In this document: in pieces, positions 50,785 to 50,888 of the stretch
Numbering within the stretch: the stretch's first letter is position 1
How the letters are laid out: the number at the start of each line of letters is the position of its first letter
DNA from: Saprospiraceae bacterium
Lineage (GTDB): Bacteria > Bacteroidota > Bacteroidia > Chitinophagales > Saprospiraceae
Direction: 5' to 3'
Length of the DNA stretch: 50,888 nucleotides
NCBI GenBank assembly: GCA_027488855.1
Contig: JAIYAV010000051.1
Coordinates: 1-50,888 of the forward strand
Translations under genes and position numbers: made by a program
The notes under the pieces: model-generated
Database searches by the model: none
Told to the model about the DNA's origin: nothing
What the model saw: the letters and a program-made list of their open reading frames with translations, nothing else

Positions 50785-50888
50785 ATTTCATTTAGTCAAA
50801 TCTTGCTAAAATGATACTGATAAAAGCAAGTTGCATGAAAGCTACGGATGAAGCAGGGGTTTTCTCATAATCCTTGGCCAATCTGCGA
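50773..50888 (-). mobile_element. End of an IS5-family-like insertion sequence
   Basis: GAGTATGTTTAAATTTCA from 50773 resembles the terminal inverted repeat of IS427/IS1031-type elements of the IS5 family. It runs into the 3' end of a transposase gene on the minus strand. The rest lies beyond the window. The insertion interrupts the proline-dehydrogenase-like gene, and the contig probably ends here because the element is repeated in the genome. Confidence 0.75.
50792..50888 (-). CDS. IS5-family transposase, C-terminal fragment
   Basis: The last 32 codons read RRLAKDYEKTPASSVAF, then MQLAFISIILARFD-stop. RRLxKDYE and the short hydrophobic C-terminus are typical of IS5/IS4-group DDE transposases, where this segment follows the catalytic Glu. 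The remainder is outside the window. Confidence 0.75.
   Translation of the reverse strand, partial: RRLAKDYEKTPASSVAFMQLAFISIILARFD

Noticed and set aside
1-50888. CRISPR arrays, tRNA or rRNA genes
   Set aside because: I saw no regularly spaced short repeats, no cloverleaf-like sequence and no ribosomal RNA motifs on either strand.

Overview
The window looks like a complete assembly contig from a member of the Bacteroidota. The support is a SusC/SusD pair, several promoters of the TTTG / TAnnTTTG type, a TonB receptor with a DUF4249 lipoprotein, and LytS/LytR-type two-component genes. I cannot place it below phylum with confidence; a saprospirian or cytophagal relative is plausible. Both ends are assembly boundaries. 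The first ~48 bases look like degraded sequencing-adapter sequence inside a repetitive gene, and the last ~116 bases are the end of an insertion sequence.

Layout. (1) 1-6546, minus: the N-terminal ~2180 residues of a giant secreted surface protein, cut by the contig end. (2) 7131-13031, minus: an NTF2-like secreted protein, then an overlapping operon of TonB receptor, DUF4249 lipoprotein, LytS-type kinase and LytTR regulator, with a 10-bp inverted repeat over its promoter. (3) 13184-14715: a broken amidinotransferase, a small membrane protein, a Crp/Fnr regulator and the first copy of a palindromic repeat. (4) 14743-30158: a polysaccharide-utilisation locus. An IclR regulator diverges from SusC, SusD, a LamG protein, a GH5-like hydrolase, UxuA, an SDR, a GH2 mannosidase-like enzyme, an MFS transporter, an SMP-30 lactonase and an RraA-like protein. 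(5) 30307-50784: a run of small stress or detoxification modules, most with a regulator and a recognisable operator. They are HxlR/Ohr/SDR, TetR/SDR/SDR/MDR, an isochorismatase-like hydrolase, TetR/SDR, TetR/TolC-MFP-RND, two DJ-1/PfpI genes, Crp/Fnr, HxlR/NmrA/DoxX, and a proline-dehydrogenase-like gene truncated by the IS.

How the genes may work together. In the utilisation locus, SusC/D would import oligosaccharide, the GH5-like and GH2 enzymes would release sugar, and the SDR, SMP-30 lactonase and UxuA could turn a hexose or hexuronate into 2-keto-3-deoxygluconate by way of mannonate. No KDG kinase or classical KDPG aldolase is visible, so the RraA-like protein is a candidate aldolase; this is inference. 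In the stress region, three TetR modules carry near-perfect palindromes at or next to the regulated promoters, so self-contained circuits can be read from the sequence.

The window also holds many scars: an SDR tail between the GH5-like gene and uxuA, a DJ-1 fragment joined to a duplicated 118-bp block, a dioxygenase-like 5' end joined to a TetR fragment, an internally deleted amidinotransferase, and two distant copies of a palindrome whose arms differ by compensating changes. These suggest an accessory region with frequent recombination.
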